Part shown: positions 23,736-35,725 of the stretch, piece after piece | Numbering within the stretch: position 1 is the first letter of the stretch | Layout of the letters: every line of letters starts with the position of its first letter | NCBI GenBank assembly: GCA_036873755.1 | Contig: JAVTVY010020461.1 | Span: 1 to 64,000 of the forward strand | From: Hanleya hanleyi | Taxonomy: Eukaryota > Mollusca > Polyplacophora > Lepidopleurida > Hanleyidae | Length of the DNA stretch: 64,000 nucleotides | Direction: 5' to 3' | The notes under the pieces: generated by a model | Databases searched by the model: none | The model's input: the letters and a program-made list of their open reading frames with translations, nothing else | What the model was told of the DNA's origin: nothing | Made by a program: the position numbers and the translations under genes

Positions 23736-24839
23736 GAAAAGGGGAACGGGGTATAAGAATAACTTTGCTGAAAATTTTGTGGAAAAATGGAATGTGTTGA
23801 CGTGTATGGTCTAGAACAATGTGTGTATTGGCCATACATTTTCCACCCTTACATCACTTTTGCGTACGGTAACATGACTTTCATAAAGTGGTTATATTGA
23901 TCACTACTGTTAAAATTTGATTATCCATATGTTGTCCAATGTACTAATACCGCGTAACGATGTACGACTATGTTCATCATTCAGGCCGGCCCGCGCTGGA
24001 ACTCTTCTGTGTTCGGAGGTAGTTTTTGGGGGAACGAACAGCAGCCCGCCAATATGCGTTGCAGACGGTTGATCGATGCAGTGGCAGTTATCTTTATTTC
24101 ACACTATATATTTCCTTGTGTACCCGAAGCCATCCACAGTTTGAGTACATTCAATCGTTATGATTCCGTTTAATATTCATGCAGTCGCCGAAACTGTATC
24201 ATTGTTATATGTAATTTTCGTAAAGTTGAAAGATCTTGCATCTGCGCTATTTTTAGCTTTCTTGCAGCAGGCTTCCTTGCGCTGTATTTCATCCCTGCCC
24301 GTTGCTGTCGGTCATGTGCATAGCGTATAAATATCGTTGTGTTTTCGTGCTAAAAATGTGGCTCGGCCGTCCAGAACCGAAAGAAGCCCGGCCTTTTATG
24401 GCAGGGTTGATTAATTCATTTTAAAATTTGTAGTAGAGTTTTACGTTTAATGTTGACAAGCATCAGTAGAACTAAGTTTACATGTATTTTTGCATGTTTT
24501 CTGTTTTTCTTAAACTTTGAGATGTTTAAAACTTACATGAAATGTGGGATTCTTAAATCCAGCTACTCTGTCATACTAACCTTTCTGAAATAGTAGAATA
24601 ATTTCTCTTTCTTAACTGAGGTGTATTTCGTTTTGTATTTTGTAGCTTTTTACCCATTTCATCGGAAAGAGTGCCGAGATTAAAGCAGTATTACCACTAC
24701 GTTCCGGCGTTGTGTCCTATACCTGCTATACTCTTGGGTTATCTCTACTGTTAACTCTTCGATGCAGCATAGAAACTGAAGAAAGTCAGTATAGTAAAAA
24801 GACTGACTGACAGCTGTATCGTCCCCATCTAGGAACTTC

Positions 24840-25704
24840 AGCGATGAAATACAAAGATGTCATATTTGGACCAATTCGATCAAAACGAGTCGTTGAGAAC
24901 CGTGGACATGGTTCAAGAGGAACCCAACTCTGCAATTCTGGGTCCGGGCTCAGTTGCCCAGCAATCCATAAAGTCCTAAGAAGTCGAGTGGAGCTCACAG
25001 CTTGGAACACTCCATCTCCTCATCAGTTTTGGCAATGAAAGAGCCAAAGCAGAGGCAGCCCATGCTAAAGCTGAATATGCTTTAGAGGAAGCAGGATTAC
25101 GCAAACAGCATGCAGCATTCCATGAAACGAAAAAGTTGACCGTGCCTGAAACTACATGCAAGAAAGCAGAAGTAGAAGCAGATCTGCATTGCCTTGAGCA
25201 GCAAATGGAAGCTGCGCCATCGCAGAAGCCGAGATACAGGCGTTACAAGCAATCTGTGAGGACACTGGATGCCATTGGCAGACAAATTCTGTGATATCCG
25301 TACCGATTGAGAATGCTATGGAGCAAACAAGTAAATATGTTTTACAATGCTCTCATGCAGGTGAGCTCCCTCAAGGGATGAAGCAGACATGAGGAATGCA
25401 CTTCTCCTCCCCCCGCCCCACCCCTGCCGAACCTGTCATAGTACAGGACGAGGATCTGGATTTGACCAACAGTCATGTGGACTCTCATGAGAATTTCTCG
25501 CTCAGTGGTGCATCTCCATGTGCAAGGGACGATCAACCCAGTTGTCGTACAACGTACAACTCAGACATGCCTGTGTTTATTCCACACAATAGGAAACCTG
25601 TGGACTCTTTACAAGTCACAAACAACACACAGACCTTACATGCTTCCTTATTTGTGGCCATACAAGCAGCAATGATCCACATTGCATTATTTCGACAAGT
25701 TTGA
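24840..25704 (+). pseudogene. Gag-like coiled-coil fossil (retrotransposon preamble)
   Basis: The frame from about 24990 reads WSSQLGTL then NERAKAEAAHAKAEYALEE and ADLHCLEQQMEAAPSQK, ending in TGA near 25293. The upstream part VAQQSIKS is followed by an in-frame TAA. Ala/Glu/Lys-rich helical preambles of the type RAKAEAA...LHLL.QQ are, from memory, frequent at the start of BEL/Pao and related gag-like proteins in invertebrates. A further frame from 25396 (PSCRTTYNSDMPVF) may continue it. It is broken, with no protease or RT nearby. Confidence 0.4.
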
Positions 25705-25709
25705 GCTTC

Positions 25710-27360
25710 ACATTTTGTATAAAGTGCTCACGTACCAGTTTGGCGAATCGTGCCAGCCCATCATTTTGGGTGTAACGTATCCCGTCAGATCTCGAAAATA
25801 AATGTTTGTTCATTCTTTTGCAATATCTGCATGGATTCTTCAGGATGTTTGCTTATTTCTTGCAATATATCTGGATGTCTAGAAAATTCAAAAGGATTAT
25901 GTATTCAAAATGATCTGGTCAGTCTAGCATGTCTTCACCTCGCTGAGAACTCGCCAACATGTCACGCCCATGATGACATGCAGCAAACACAATTGTAATT
26001 CGTAGCGTGACATGGTCCAAAGTAAATAATGTTTGAAGAACAGCCAATTAACAAATTAGTTACACTTATTACATTCATGTTGTGAAATGATGTACGATAT
26101 TTTGAAATACTGTGGAAACTGAGCAGCCTAAGGAGGTGCTCAAGCTCTGTTGCGTTTTGGAACTAGATCAGCTTAACATATACAGCTTTTAAGGCTGTGA
26201 TGCACCTGAGCCAGGGCTGTTTTTATATATCGATGTAGACCCGTTAGGGTCTGTAGGGTCATCCAGATATATATAGGGGAGCTGTAACTCTTGTAACAGG
26301 AAGTGCCCGGTTTACCCTTGCACAAAACAAAGTTCTTGCGCTGAAAGAAATAGTTCTGAAGATTTTCTTCTTGACAACCTTTTTTTTGTCTTTTGAATTA
26401 TTTTTGTTGTTCTTCTACATAAGCGGAATATAGTAGATCTGTCTTTGATGTTTTTTAAGTGCTCAGTTGTTGTTTTTGAGGGGTTGCTAGTTTCTAGTTC
26501 AAAGTATGTCGTCTGCTAGACTAGAGACTGTCGTCTGCTAAATCAGAGACTTTAAGAGGAAAATGCTGGTTGATTTTTTGTCTGTATATTTCACATTTCT
26601 TTTGACATGAAATGGCTTGTTTGGTCATTATTAATGTATATTTCTTTGTATACTGCATTTCCAATTACATGTACCTCTTCACTTTCATCATTTCTTTGTT
26701 TTCACTGTGTTTAAGAGAGAATTTTGGTAAATGAATTTGAGTGTTCTCTCTCCTTGAGACCCTCTTCAGCAATGTACATGTAACACAGCAATGCAGCTGG
26801 GGGCCAGACCTGAATGGACTTCAAAACAATGTAATATACATGTACAAGTAGGCTTTCATCATAACATGGAGCCTACTATGAACTGAGCTAGCCTGCACAG
26901 GTTTTTACAGGAAATAGGTACCTTGACTGATGAAATAAACTTAACATACTCAGAATAATATTGGCCATAAATTCCTTTCTCATTAATCCACAATGTGGTA
27001 AAGAGTTAATTACCAACAGCTTGATCAAGTGTCATATCCGAATCATGTACTGTAACCAGCCCTCTTCTATAAGAATTTTGAATGTGAATCATGATGAAAA
27101 AAAGTTGTCTTGTGTAGTCAAACAAACATGACAGCAAGAAATATATTTGTAAACATTCAATCATATGCCAAGGCTGTAGCCAGAGATGTTTATTCACGAG
27201 CCATATTCACTCTCTGCACTGTAGGTATGAAAAAGCCTCTCATTCAATTGAAGGCACCCCAAAGCATATTAGGAATGACCTCAGCTTGCTATTTTTAACA
27301 AATATGGGTTATGAAGAAGTATACATGGGTCAGAGAGTAAAGAAATAGTCAGTTTAACCC
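25710..27360. other. AT-rich stretch, nothing supported
   Basis: No coding segment with family resemblance, no array and no long inverted repeat. Near 26220-26280 there is a short self-complementary piece around GACCCGTTAGGGTC. Confidence 0.35.
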
Positions 27361-27578
27361 CCTGGAGCCAGCAAAATTGTCAAATTGTCACGCCCCAACT
27401 GAAATTCCAACCTGGTTTTTCACGCATAAGATATAGTAACCAGGGCTTCAGATTACCCCTTGATATATTAAACGTTGTACCCAAATTAGGACTAAAAAAA
27501 ACAAAAAAATATCTATATCTATTTTTTCTTGTATTGATAATCAAAGTTTAGTTATGTCATCTAAGCGTCATATTTTAA

Positions 27579-28086
27579 CCCTACCTGGCCTGGGGGGGGC
27601 GGAAAGTGCCCCTCCCCCCCCTAGTGAACTTTTCTCTGCTGCTCCGAAACGACAAAACCGAGGAGGCTGAAACTTGGTGACTTTTAAGCTTATCTTATTG
27701 GGGTCATTTTGAGCCTATTTTCAATAACCCCCGGGCAGAGGATCATGGGCAAATTCAAAATGGCGGCCATGTGGTATCCGCGAAAGTCGTGTTTTCCAAT
27801 CTTTTCGCTCCATTTCTTCACATTTTCCTTGCATAAAAGGCCTTAAAAGTATTTTATTTCGAAAAATCGACCCCAAAAAGGCCGAAAAATGGCTTCCGAG
27901 AAGATTACGTCACTGTGACGTCATCGTGGCGGCCATCTTGGATTTTTTTACATTTTCCGGTAGAGCTTGAACCCAAGATACTGTGTGGTAAGTTTCAGCG
28001 CTCTAGCCTTAGTGGTAGAGAGAAAATATATAGGCCCCCCCCCCCCAGGCTGCGATACACCCCAAATCGCCCAGGGCCAGATAGGG
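27579..28086. mobile_element. piggyBac-type MITE
   Basis: The ends read TTAA|CCCTACCTGGCCTGGG and CCCAGGGCCAGATAGGG|TTAA (TTAA at 27575-27578 and 28087-28090). An exact TTAA target duplication with terminal CCCT is the defining signature of piggyBac elements. The 508-bp interior has C and G runs next to each end, a CpG-bearing middle (ATGGCGGCCATGTGG) and no transposase frame, so it is non-autonomous. Confidence 0.8.
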
Positions 28087-28198
28087 TTAATAAAAGCTTA
28101 CCTACTTTGCCAGAATCCGTATTTTCACTAATTTGGGTGAGTTTCCCCTGCCCCCAAAAAAATTGGCCGCGCCGAATAGAGGTTGTGCCCAAATTAGG

Positions 28199-28930
28199 GT
28201 AATTACTAGCGTCTAGTCCGTCATTCCTAATTCAGCCGTCATCCATTAAAGAATATCCGTGTCCATAATCCAAAGACCTATTCCATATTTCATATAACAG
28301 TTTCAGCACCAAATTCAAAAGGACAATCATAATATACATAAACATAGGCTAGTTTTCTGCAAGAGAGAAGTGGTCAACAGTTTTCAATGATGCCGACAAG
28401 ACATCATGATGTTCCAAAATTATAAAATCCGTATCGCTGATCAGTATTCTTAATCCATAATAATCATTGTAAAGTCGTCATCTAGAGAATGATGTATCTC
28501 AGTCACGCTTTCATTGTGACTGTTCATATGAACACCATGATGATCTTGAAGTACATGGGTTCATGCGGCCCCTAGCCCTGGGTTAAGCGGAATTAGACAC
28601 AAATTACGAAACGTAAGGCCATAGATCTTGCACGCTACGCTCGTATTTTGCTATCAGCATGCAATATGTATCGCCAAATTTGAGAAACTTTGAGTGGAGG
28701 CGCTTGTTGGAATAGCCCTGTTTTATAAGTTTCTGCAACAATGTTTTGTGACGTTGATTAAAATCGTCGCATTCAACACAGGATCTAGCAAATGCTACTA
28801 GGCGAGATATGTATACGCCATATGCCGATCCCACTGGAATATTACTATCCAGAAAGGGATAGTTTACGATGTCAAAATTGTAATCATCTCTTTTGTCATA
28901 AATTCGACGATAAGGCCAAAATTAAAATAT
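28199..28930 (-). pseudogene. Retroelement 3' end: RT C-terminal domain and 3' UTR
   Basis: The minus strand encodes, from about 28905 to a stop at 28604, IYDKRDDYNFDIVNYPFLDS, then NIPVGSAYGVYISRLVAFAR and a helical tail to DLWPYVS. It is the part that follows YLDL in the RT family seen at 1-315. Downstream (lower coordinates) lies about 400 bp of 3' UTR shared with 17116-17600. Homology ends at the same base in both copies, so this is the element's 3' end. The 5' part is missing, as expected from truncated reverse transcription. Confidence 0.7.
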
Positions 28931-29384
28931 ACTTTGTTCGCGGTAACCTGACCGAACAGAAATGGTAGCGATTTCCAAAATGTTCAAAAACATGAGATTC
29001 ATGCATATGCTTATAAACGATTTGCCAATAGATGTCACTGTCCCCAAAATGCGGAACTGTTTGAGTCACATTTTTATATGCTAATCGAAGACAAGGCCTT
29101 ATGTATACGATTATGAGTTCTGTCCAACTATCCGTCTATCCATCCATTAATCCATTAACATCTGTTGTCCGTGCGATATCTGCAGTTCGAAGGTATGGGT
29201 TGGTACCAAACTTTGGATATACATTACCGGCAGGGCAAAGAGGAACCCTATTCATTTGCGGTCAAAGGTCAAGTGTCTTGTGTGCTGTCCTTAGTGTTTT
29301 AGAGAGTGGGTGGAGGGTGTCTGGTCCCATGCTGCTTCAAAGATTTCTTCTTTGAAGTAGCAGGAACGCAACTCGGCTGGGTGG

Positions 29385-29455
29385 TGCTTAGTTGGTTCAT
29401 CGCGATAAAGCTGAAATATTGTTGAAAGCGACGTTAAATTCTATTCACTCAATCA
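29385..29455 (+). repeat. SINE 3'-tail-like sequence
   Basis: CGCGATAAAGCTGAAATATT then GTTGAAAGCGACGTTAAAT and CACTCAATCACAC fit the pattern, known to me from molluscan genomes, of GCTGGAATATTGCTGA..GCGGCGTTAAA followed by ACTCACTCA. The 5' tRNA-like half is not evident. It is the main clue that the genome is molluscan. Confidence 0.55.
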
Positions 29456-29469
29456 CACACTCAAAGGGC

Positions 29470-30060
29470 AAGGTCACAGTCCCCCCAAACTGAATCTAGT
29501 TCTGATTATACTATGAGGTTGGACTATTCAGAGTTGTCTCTCCTACATGTATATGGCATTTATCCCATGGAGTTGTCTCCCCTGTTTGATACATGTCTGA
29601 AACAGCTACATTCAGTTAAACAGTTGAGAAATAGAAAGCATGCATTTACTAATTTAACTGGGAAAGGGGTCATTTATGAACTTTATATCTGTTCATTAAC
29701 AAAGGTTTACTTCATCACGTTCTTGATATTTTCTTCATTCATGAAAAATGTTCCCACCTGAAAGGAATCTGTTTGAAGGAAAATTAATATTTTCTTGTAT
29801 TTGACATTTGACAATACTTGACCATTTAGGTTTTGCCCAAATACCGTGGTGAAGTTCAGATGTATGCTGTTGATCACAGACATGACAAATATCAATCAAT
29901 ACCAATCATTTCTATGATTCCCAGACATCGATATATAAAAAAGCCTATAGGCTCTAGTTTTTTTGACGAGAATGAAACAAAGAATAGAAATTTTGAGATA
30001 GATTTGATAATGAAATCTTTTGAGTTATTGTGTTTATTATTTACCTAAAAATAGTTATGT
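29470..30060. other. Non-coding stretch, nothing supported
   Basis: Open frames of 60-80 codons are AT-rich and unlike any family I know. Confidence 0.35.
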
Positions 30061-30067
30061 GATGAGC

Positions 30068-30213
30068 AGAATCTTACACTCGTGGCAAATTAATTATGTG
30101 AAAGTTATGACACTCGTTGAGTAAGTTTCACATGTTGCTGCTAAAACCCACAACATATCAAACTTAATTTGTGTCATAACTTTCATATTGAAAATAGCCA
30201 CTCGTGTAAGATC
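30068..30213. repeat. Short inverted repeat (hairpin)
   Basis: TCTTACACTCGTGGC faces GCCACTCGTGTAAGA, and GTGAAAGTTATGACAC faces GTGTCATAACTTTCA, over about 145 bp. Probably a small MITE remnant. Confidence 0.6.
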
Positions 30214-30428
30214 ACACTTACATAATAACCAAAGACGTAATTATACTGTGATTGAACTATTAGTGCTTAGATTTTTCAGCATAATTTTAGTGGTATTTCT
30301 TAATTCAAATGTATTTTATGATGACATGTTTTATATGAGATTATATACTGCAGTTAAACTAGTCGATATTAAAAAATTTCAGTTGTTGTATTAACAGTTT
30401 GTGGCTACATCTATGTGAAAGTTATGTG

Positions 30429-30825
30429 ACTTAGTCAGTTTGAATGGGATAAGATTGCAGGCTAAATTGGATTATGGGCATTAAAATGAGATAAAAATAT
30501 GACTGGTATTGGAAAACCTGAACGTCCATGCTGAAAAGTACACCTTCTGCTTGATGGGGTTATTTGACAGCGCATGAACTCATTATTGGGATGAAACAAA
30601 TCCTGATAAAGTGCCATGTCGACCATTTACCCTGCATTTCTCTTCTGGGATTTCCAGTAGGCCTACACGTTTGTGGGATTGGCGGTACAATTGCCAGCAA
30701 GAACATTCATGTTTACCCCACATGTTATCATATCTGATACCAGTCACAACAGTATCTCATCTTAATGCACATAATCCGGTTTAACCTGTAATCTTATCCC
30801 ATTTAAACAGACAAAGTCGCACAAG
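30429..30825. mobile_element. MITE with about 55-bp terminal inverted repeats
   Basis: GACTTAGTCAGTTTGAATGG then GATAAGATTGCAGG and GGATTATGGGCATTAA on the left face TTAATGCACATAATCC, CCTGTAATCTTATC and CCATTTAAACAGACAAAGTC on the right. Arms match at about four of five positions. No clear target duplication was found. Confidence 0.65.
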
Positions 30826-31054
30826 CCTGGTTTTGTATCCGATTTGCTGCATTTCTTTTCACATGGATTGGAGGGTCTGATGATTTTATATGTGAAATGG
30901 AGTCAACATGTTTAAGCATGTGCATGCCCGCTGTAAGCATGTTTTATTGTAGTGATGTTGATCCTTTGCTGAGAATGTTTCATAATAAATGTTTTCAATT
31001 GAAAATAGTTTTCTTGTCGCTTTGTTTCAGCAGTCTCCAGTATTCAGATGTGCT

Positions 31055-31390
31055 TTGATTATAAACACTTTTCAAAAAAAGTTTTGATTATAAACATTTA
31101 TTTGATTGTAGACATTTTATAAACACTGAAAGTGTTTTTAAAGTGGGGACAAGCCAATTAACACTAAATGTGTTTTATTTTTAAAACACTTTCAAAACAC
31201 TTAAAGTGTTTTAATACAGAACACACAAAGTGTTTTAAAATTGAAAACACTTTAAGTGTTTTATCTTATATCTCAAAAGTGTCTTGTAAAACACTAGTGT
31301 TTAATTTAAAAACACTTTATGTGTTTAATTACAAGTGGGGACAAACATGTGTTTATAAAGTGTCTTGTTTTAAAACACTACTATTTACAG
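31055..31390. repeat. Cluster of AAACACTTT / AAAGTGTTT words (copy 2)
   Basis: AAACACTTT and AAAGTGTTTTA alternate over 330 bp, with GTGGGGACAA appearing twice (near 31144 and 31335), one on each side of the densest part. It resembles the cluster at 23540, and like the other palindrome arrays it consists of self-complementary words rather than a fixed unit. Confidence 0.78.
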
Positions 31391-31399
31391 TGTACATAA

Positions 31400-32015
31400 C
31401 TGCGGTAAATTGGTCAAATGTTAGATGTTCGTATGTGATACTTATGTATTTTCTTTATCAGAAACTTTATTTCAGAGGTAGGAATTGGACGTCTCTGTAC
31501 GAGTGTTGTGTATAATGATTTAGGCGATCGATGTATACTATGCTTTATGTATATCAACAGAAATATGACAATATGGTACATGGAAGCATCATATAAATTA
31601 CTCTATTGAAATCTATGTATATTGTTACGATAACCTGTTGTGCATGCCCAACTTAATGTTATGTACGCGTTATGCAGGGCATCAGTGGATACTTATCGTA
31701 ATAACGTGAACAACGAATCTCATAGGTTGATTCATTTTATGTCTTTTCATTCCGTCACGCTCAATTCGTTACACTTCACGTCACGTCACGTCATTCATTT
31801 GGTTGATAGCCCGTCATATCACACAGTCACGTCAAGTACATGAGATACTTTGTCGTCATTCGTCAGGAACAAGGGGGGGGGGGGTCCTAATCTGTTCTGG
31901 CTACTGGACTGTGTTATGTAACAACGATGAATAAAAGTGGTGTTATAGGATGGTGAACAATTGCGTGCATTGAGTTCTTCGGTTACCGGGTAACGGACAT
32001 TATACTTCTTCCTGG
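31400..32015. other. Left flank of the retrotransposon, nothing supported
   Basis: No gene recognised. CACGTCACGTCACGTCA near 31778 is a small direct repeat, and a G run stands near 31875. Confidence 0.35.
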
Positions 32016-35000
32016 TGTAAAGGGTCAGCGTGACATTTGTAATGTTCGGTAGTTTCCGTCACTCGCCGGTTATGTAACTCATTATCGCTGGTTGTTTGAC
32101 TGATCTTTAAATTTCTATAGTTTGTCAAGTTTATTCCCATAAAAGATCAGTGATGTTTCTATGTAATTTGAGTATTTTGATCCATCCGGGAAAGTTATGC
32201 GAGCGATCCACGTGGTGTGCAGATTCGTTCATCTTTCTATCCGTCCGCCATCTTTGTAAACTGCGTCGTGACGTCCCATCTTGTAGACTGAATTGTTTTA
32301 GCATTTCATTGACAACTATGTAAGTATCAACTCCATAGCTAACGAGATATTGTTCCATAAGTCTGCAGCATATTTTGTAACGTAAAGATCAGGCATGAAC
32401 TCAGTTATTGTCCTCCGCCACGAAGTGGTGGGAGGACTTGGAAATGCTAGCCGTCCGTCCTTCCGTCCGTCCGTCCGTCCCACATCTTGTGAACGCGATA
32501 TCTTGAGAACAGTTCGGCCAATCGACTTCAAACTTGAGAAGGTGCTTCACATCACTTAGACGGCCATTGGTATTGATTTTCACTGCGGTACGTCATACAA
32601 GATGGCCGCCATCGGCCATATTGGATTCTGTCCGTCCCACATCTTGTGAACGCGATATCTCAAGAACAAATCGACTTTTCAAACTTGAGAAGGTGCTTCA
32701 CATCAGTTAGACGGCCATTGGTATTGATTTTCACTGAAGTACGTAATCCAAGATGGCCGCCATCGACCATATTGGATTCTGTTCGTCCCACATCTTGTGA
32801 ACGCGATATCTCAAGAACAATTCCACCAATCAACTTCAAGCTTGGGAAGGTTCTTCACATCAGTCAGACGGCCATTGGTATTGATTTTCACTGAGGTACG
32901 TAATCCAAGATGGCTGCCATTGACCATATTGGATTCCATCCGTCCCAGATCTTGTGAACGCGATATCTCGAGAACAATTCAACCAATCGACTTCAAACTT
33001 GGGAAGGTTCTTCACATCAGTTAGACGGCCATTGGTATTGATTTTCACTGAGGTACGTAATCCAAGATGGCTGCCATTGACCATATTGGATTCTGTCCAT
33101 CCCACATCTTGTGAACGCGATATCTCGACAACATGACCAATCCACTTCAATCTTGAGAATGTGCTTCGCATCAGTTAAACGGCCATTGGTTTTGATTTTC
33201 ACTGAGATACGTAATCCAAGATGGCTGCCATGGACCATATTGGATTCACTCCGTTCCACATCTTGTTAACACGATATCTCAAGAACAAATCAACCAATCG
33301 ACTTCAAACTTGGGAAGGTTTTTCACATCAGTTAGACGGCCATTAGTATTGGTTTTCACTGAGGTACATAATCCAAGAAGGCTGCCATTGACCATATTGG
33401 ATTCTGTCCATCCCACATCTTGTGAACGCGATATCTGGAGAACAGTTCGACCAATCGACTTCAAACTTGAGAAGGTGCTTCACATCACTTAGACGGCCAT
33501 TGGTATTGATTTTCACTGCGGTACGTCATCCAAGATGGCCGCCATCGACCATATTGGATTCTGTCCGTCCCACATCTTGTGAACGCGATATCTCAAGAAC
33601 AAATCGACTTTTCAAACTTGAGAAGGTGCTTCACATCAGTTAGACGGCCATTGGTATTGATTTTCACTGAAGTACGTATTCCAAGATGGCCGCCATCGAC
33701 GATATTGGATTCCATCCGTCTTGGATCTTGTGAACGTGATATCTCAACAACAATTTGACCAATCAACTTCAAACTCGAGACGGTGCTTCAGTTAGACAGC
33801 GATTGGTATTGATTTTCATTGAGGTAGTATGTAATCCAAGGTGGCTGCCATTGACCATCTTGGATTTCACTCCGTTCCACATCTTGTTAACACGATATCT
33901 CAAGAACAAATCAACCAATCGACTTCAAACTTGAGAATGTGCTTCACATCAATTAGGCGGCCATTGGTATTGATTTTCACTGAGGTACATAATCCAAGAT
34001 GGCTGCCATTGACGATATTGGATTCCATCCGTCTTGGATCTTGTGAACGTGATATCTCAACAACAATTTGACCAATCAACTTCAAACTCGAGACGGTGCT
34101 TCAGTTAGACAGCGATTGGTATTGATTTTCATTGAGGTAGTATGTAATCCAAGGTGGCTGCCATTGACCATCTTGGATTTCACTCACCCATATTGTACCC
34201 ATCTGTGTTGTGAACGCGATATCTTGATCTATTCCACTCATCGATTTATAAACCTTACCATCCACAAATCCATATACAACTACAGACTAACATTCCAGTG
34301 TTCCTATTACTGCTTCCCAAACCTCAAATTGTCTCAACAATTCCAGATGAACGTCTCTTTCCACATACACATATCAACTTTCCAAGTTATTTTTAAGGAG
34401 ATATTGGAAGCGTATATGATGTATGCTCTCAAACAGGCTACTTGGCGGAGGACCTGCTAGCTACTCAGCTTGTTTCGTGGATTAATTTAATGTAAATCAT
34501 CGTGTAGTTCTCTGCAGATACATGTATAATGTTGCATCATGCATGAATACGTAAATTGCCAGGTTGCGTTTCCTGATATTGTCAGTATCAAGTGAAAGAT
34601 GAATCTTATGAACCGGTAACGATGAATTTTGTGCACTTTAAACTCACTGACAATGAGAATGAATTAATTTAGAATTAATTTAGTCCTAATTCCTAGCGTT
34701 TTACATGTTTGGTACATGGTAGCCGTGGTTTCAGTCTGGCTGTGATTGAGTTTGCCAGTAAGAGTTTTCTCCCTTGTTCCATTATGAATGGAATAGCTGT
34801 CAGTGTATACATGTACATTCCATTGTGTGGACTGATGATGTATGAAATAATTTCCAGTTGTCTTATGATTTGATCTGATGAATATGCAATTATTAATTAA
34901 TTGATTAATTAATTAGTTTAGAAACCCCGGTTTCTGTAAACAATTCAAAGTATAAAATCAAATGATTTTGATATTATATAGCAGGTATCCGATATATACC

Positions 35001-35705
35001 GTGAATCTGACTTGTTCATTTGATTTACCACCAGGGTATCTGTTTACCATGCTTAGTGATTAAGCACAGCTCCACTGTACAGGATAACCGTGTGTTGGTT
35101 ATTCCCCTGGGGGTGAGTTCATTATATATAAATTCATTGTTCATGATGTCTATCAAAATTTCATGATTTATTATAATTAGAGTTACATGTTGAATTAAAT
35201 TGTTCTTTCCGTAATAATCAAATGACTAGATATGGATTACATGTACTCACTCCATCAGCTGAATGTGAACAGTGATAATTTCACCATATGGTACTGGTAA
35301 ATGACAACAGAGATGTATTTAGTATATACATGTTTTATTGAAGAATAAGACAGTAGAGTTACATGTATGTTTGGTTTAATTTACACTTTGTCACCCATAA
35401 GGTGTAACCTTGTTGAAAACTTATACATGTAGACTGAAGTAAACCTGATGTAATGGTATGCATTGGACTACTAAACCTGAAATACATTTTCATAGTAGTA
35501 GTATATAGTATGCATTCATAAAGTAATGTGCGTTAACCATGGTACCGCTACATGTATTTTTATACCATCATATTTATACATTCCAGGCATAGGCATAGGC
35601 AATGGGCATGTATGCACGTGCACCATCCACAATCCTCCTATAGATGTACGAATAAACCTGTCTGAGTCGAAGATGAGCCTCTGTTGTTTATTTGAGTCCC
35701 TTACA
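32016..35705 (+). repeat. 5' LTR, enlarged by a nested satellite element
   Basis: It matches the 3' LTR (1625 bp) except for 2065 extra bases at 32410-34474. Expected promoter and polyadenylation signals lie within it, and AATAAA occurs near 35650 (ACGAATAAACCTG). Confidence 0.92.
32410..34474. mobile_element. Satellite-filled insertion in the 5' LTR (Helitron-like / pearl-like)
   Basis: The 3' LTR reads AGTTATTTCATGG where this LTR has AGTTATT, then 2065 bp, then TCGTGG. The insertion therefore has exact limits and no target duplication beyond one or two T. Its ends are GTCCTCCGCC and GGCGGAGGAC followed by about 22 bases, with GCTAGC near both ends. About twelve tandem units of roughly 155 bp fill it (ATCTTGTGAACGCGATATCT, ACTTCAAACTTG, GACGGCCATTGGTATTGATT, CCAAGATGGC facing GACCATATTGG). 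Insertion without target duplication, between T residues, with short subterminal inverted repeats and a tandem core is known for Helentron/HINE and molluscan pearl elements. No protein is encoded. Confidence 0.75.
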
Positions 35706-35707
35706 AC

Positions 35708-35725
35708 TGGTGTCAGAAGTGGGAT
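35708..35725 (+). promoter_or_regulatory. Primer-binding site for tRNA-Leu
   Basis: TGGTGTCAGAAGTGGGAT begins two bases after the LTR. It is complementary to the 3' end of animal tRNA-Leu(CAG), recalled as ...ATCCCACTTCTGACA plus CCA. It primes minus-strand DNA synthesis. Confidence 0.85.

Noticed and set aside
32646..34071. A dozen overlapping 60-100-codon frames in both directions
   Set aside because: They are translations of one satellite unit repeated, with stops kept or lost by drift. No coding signature.
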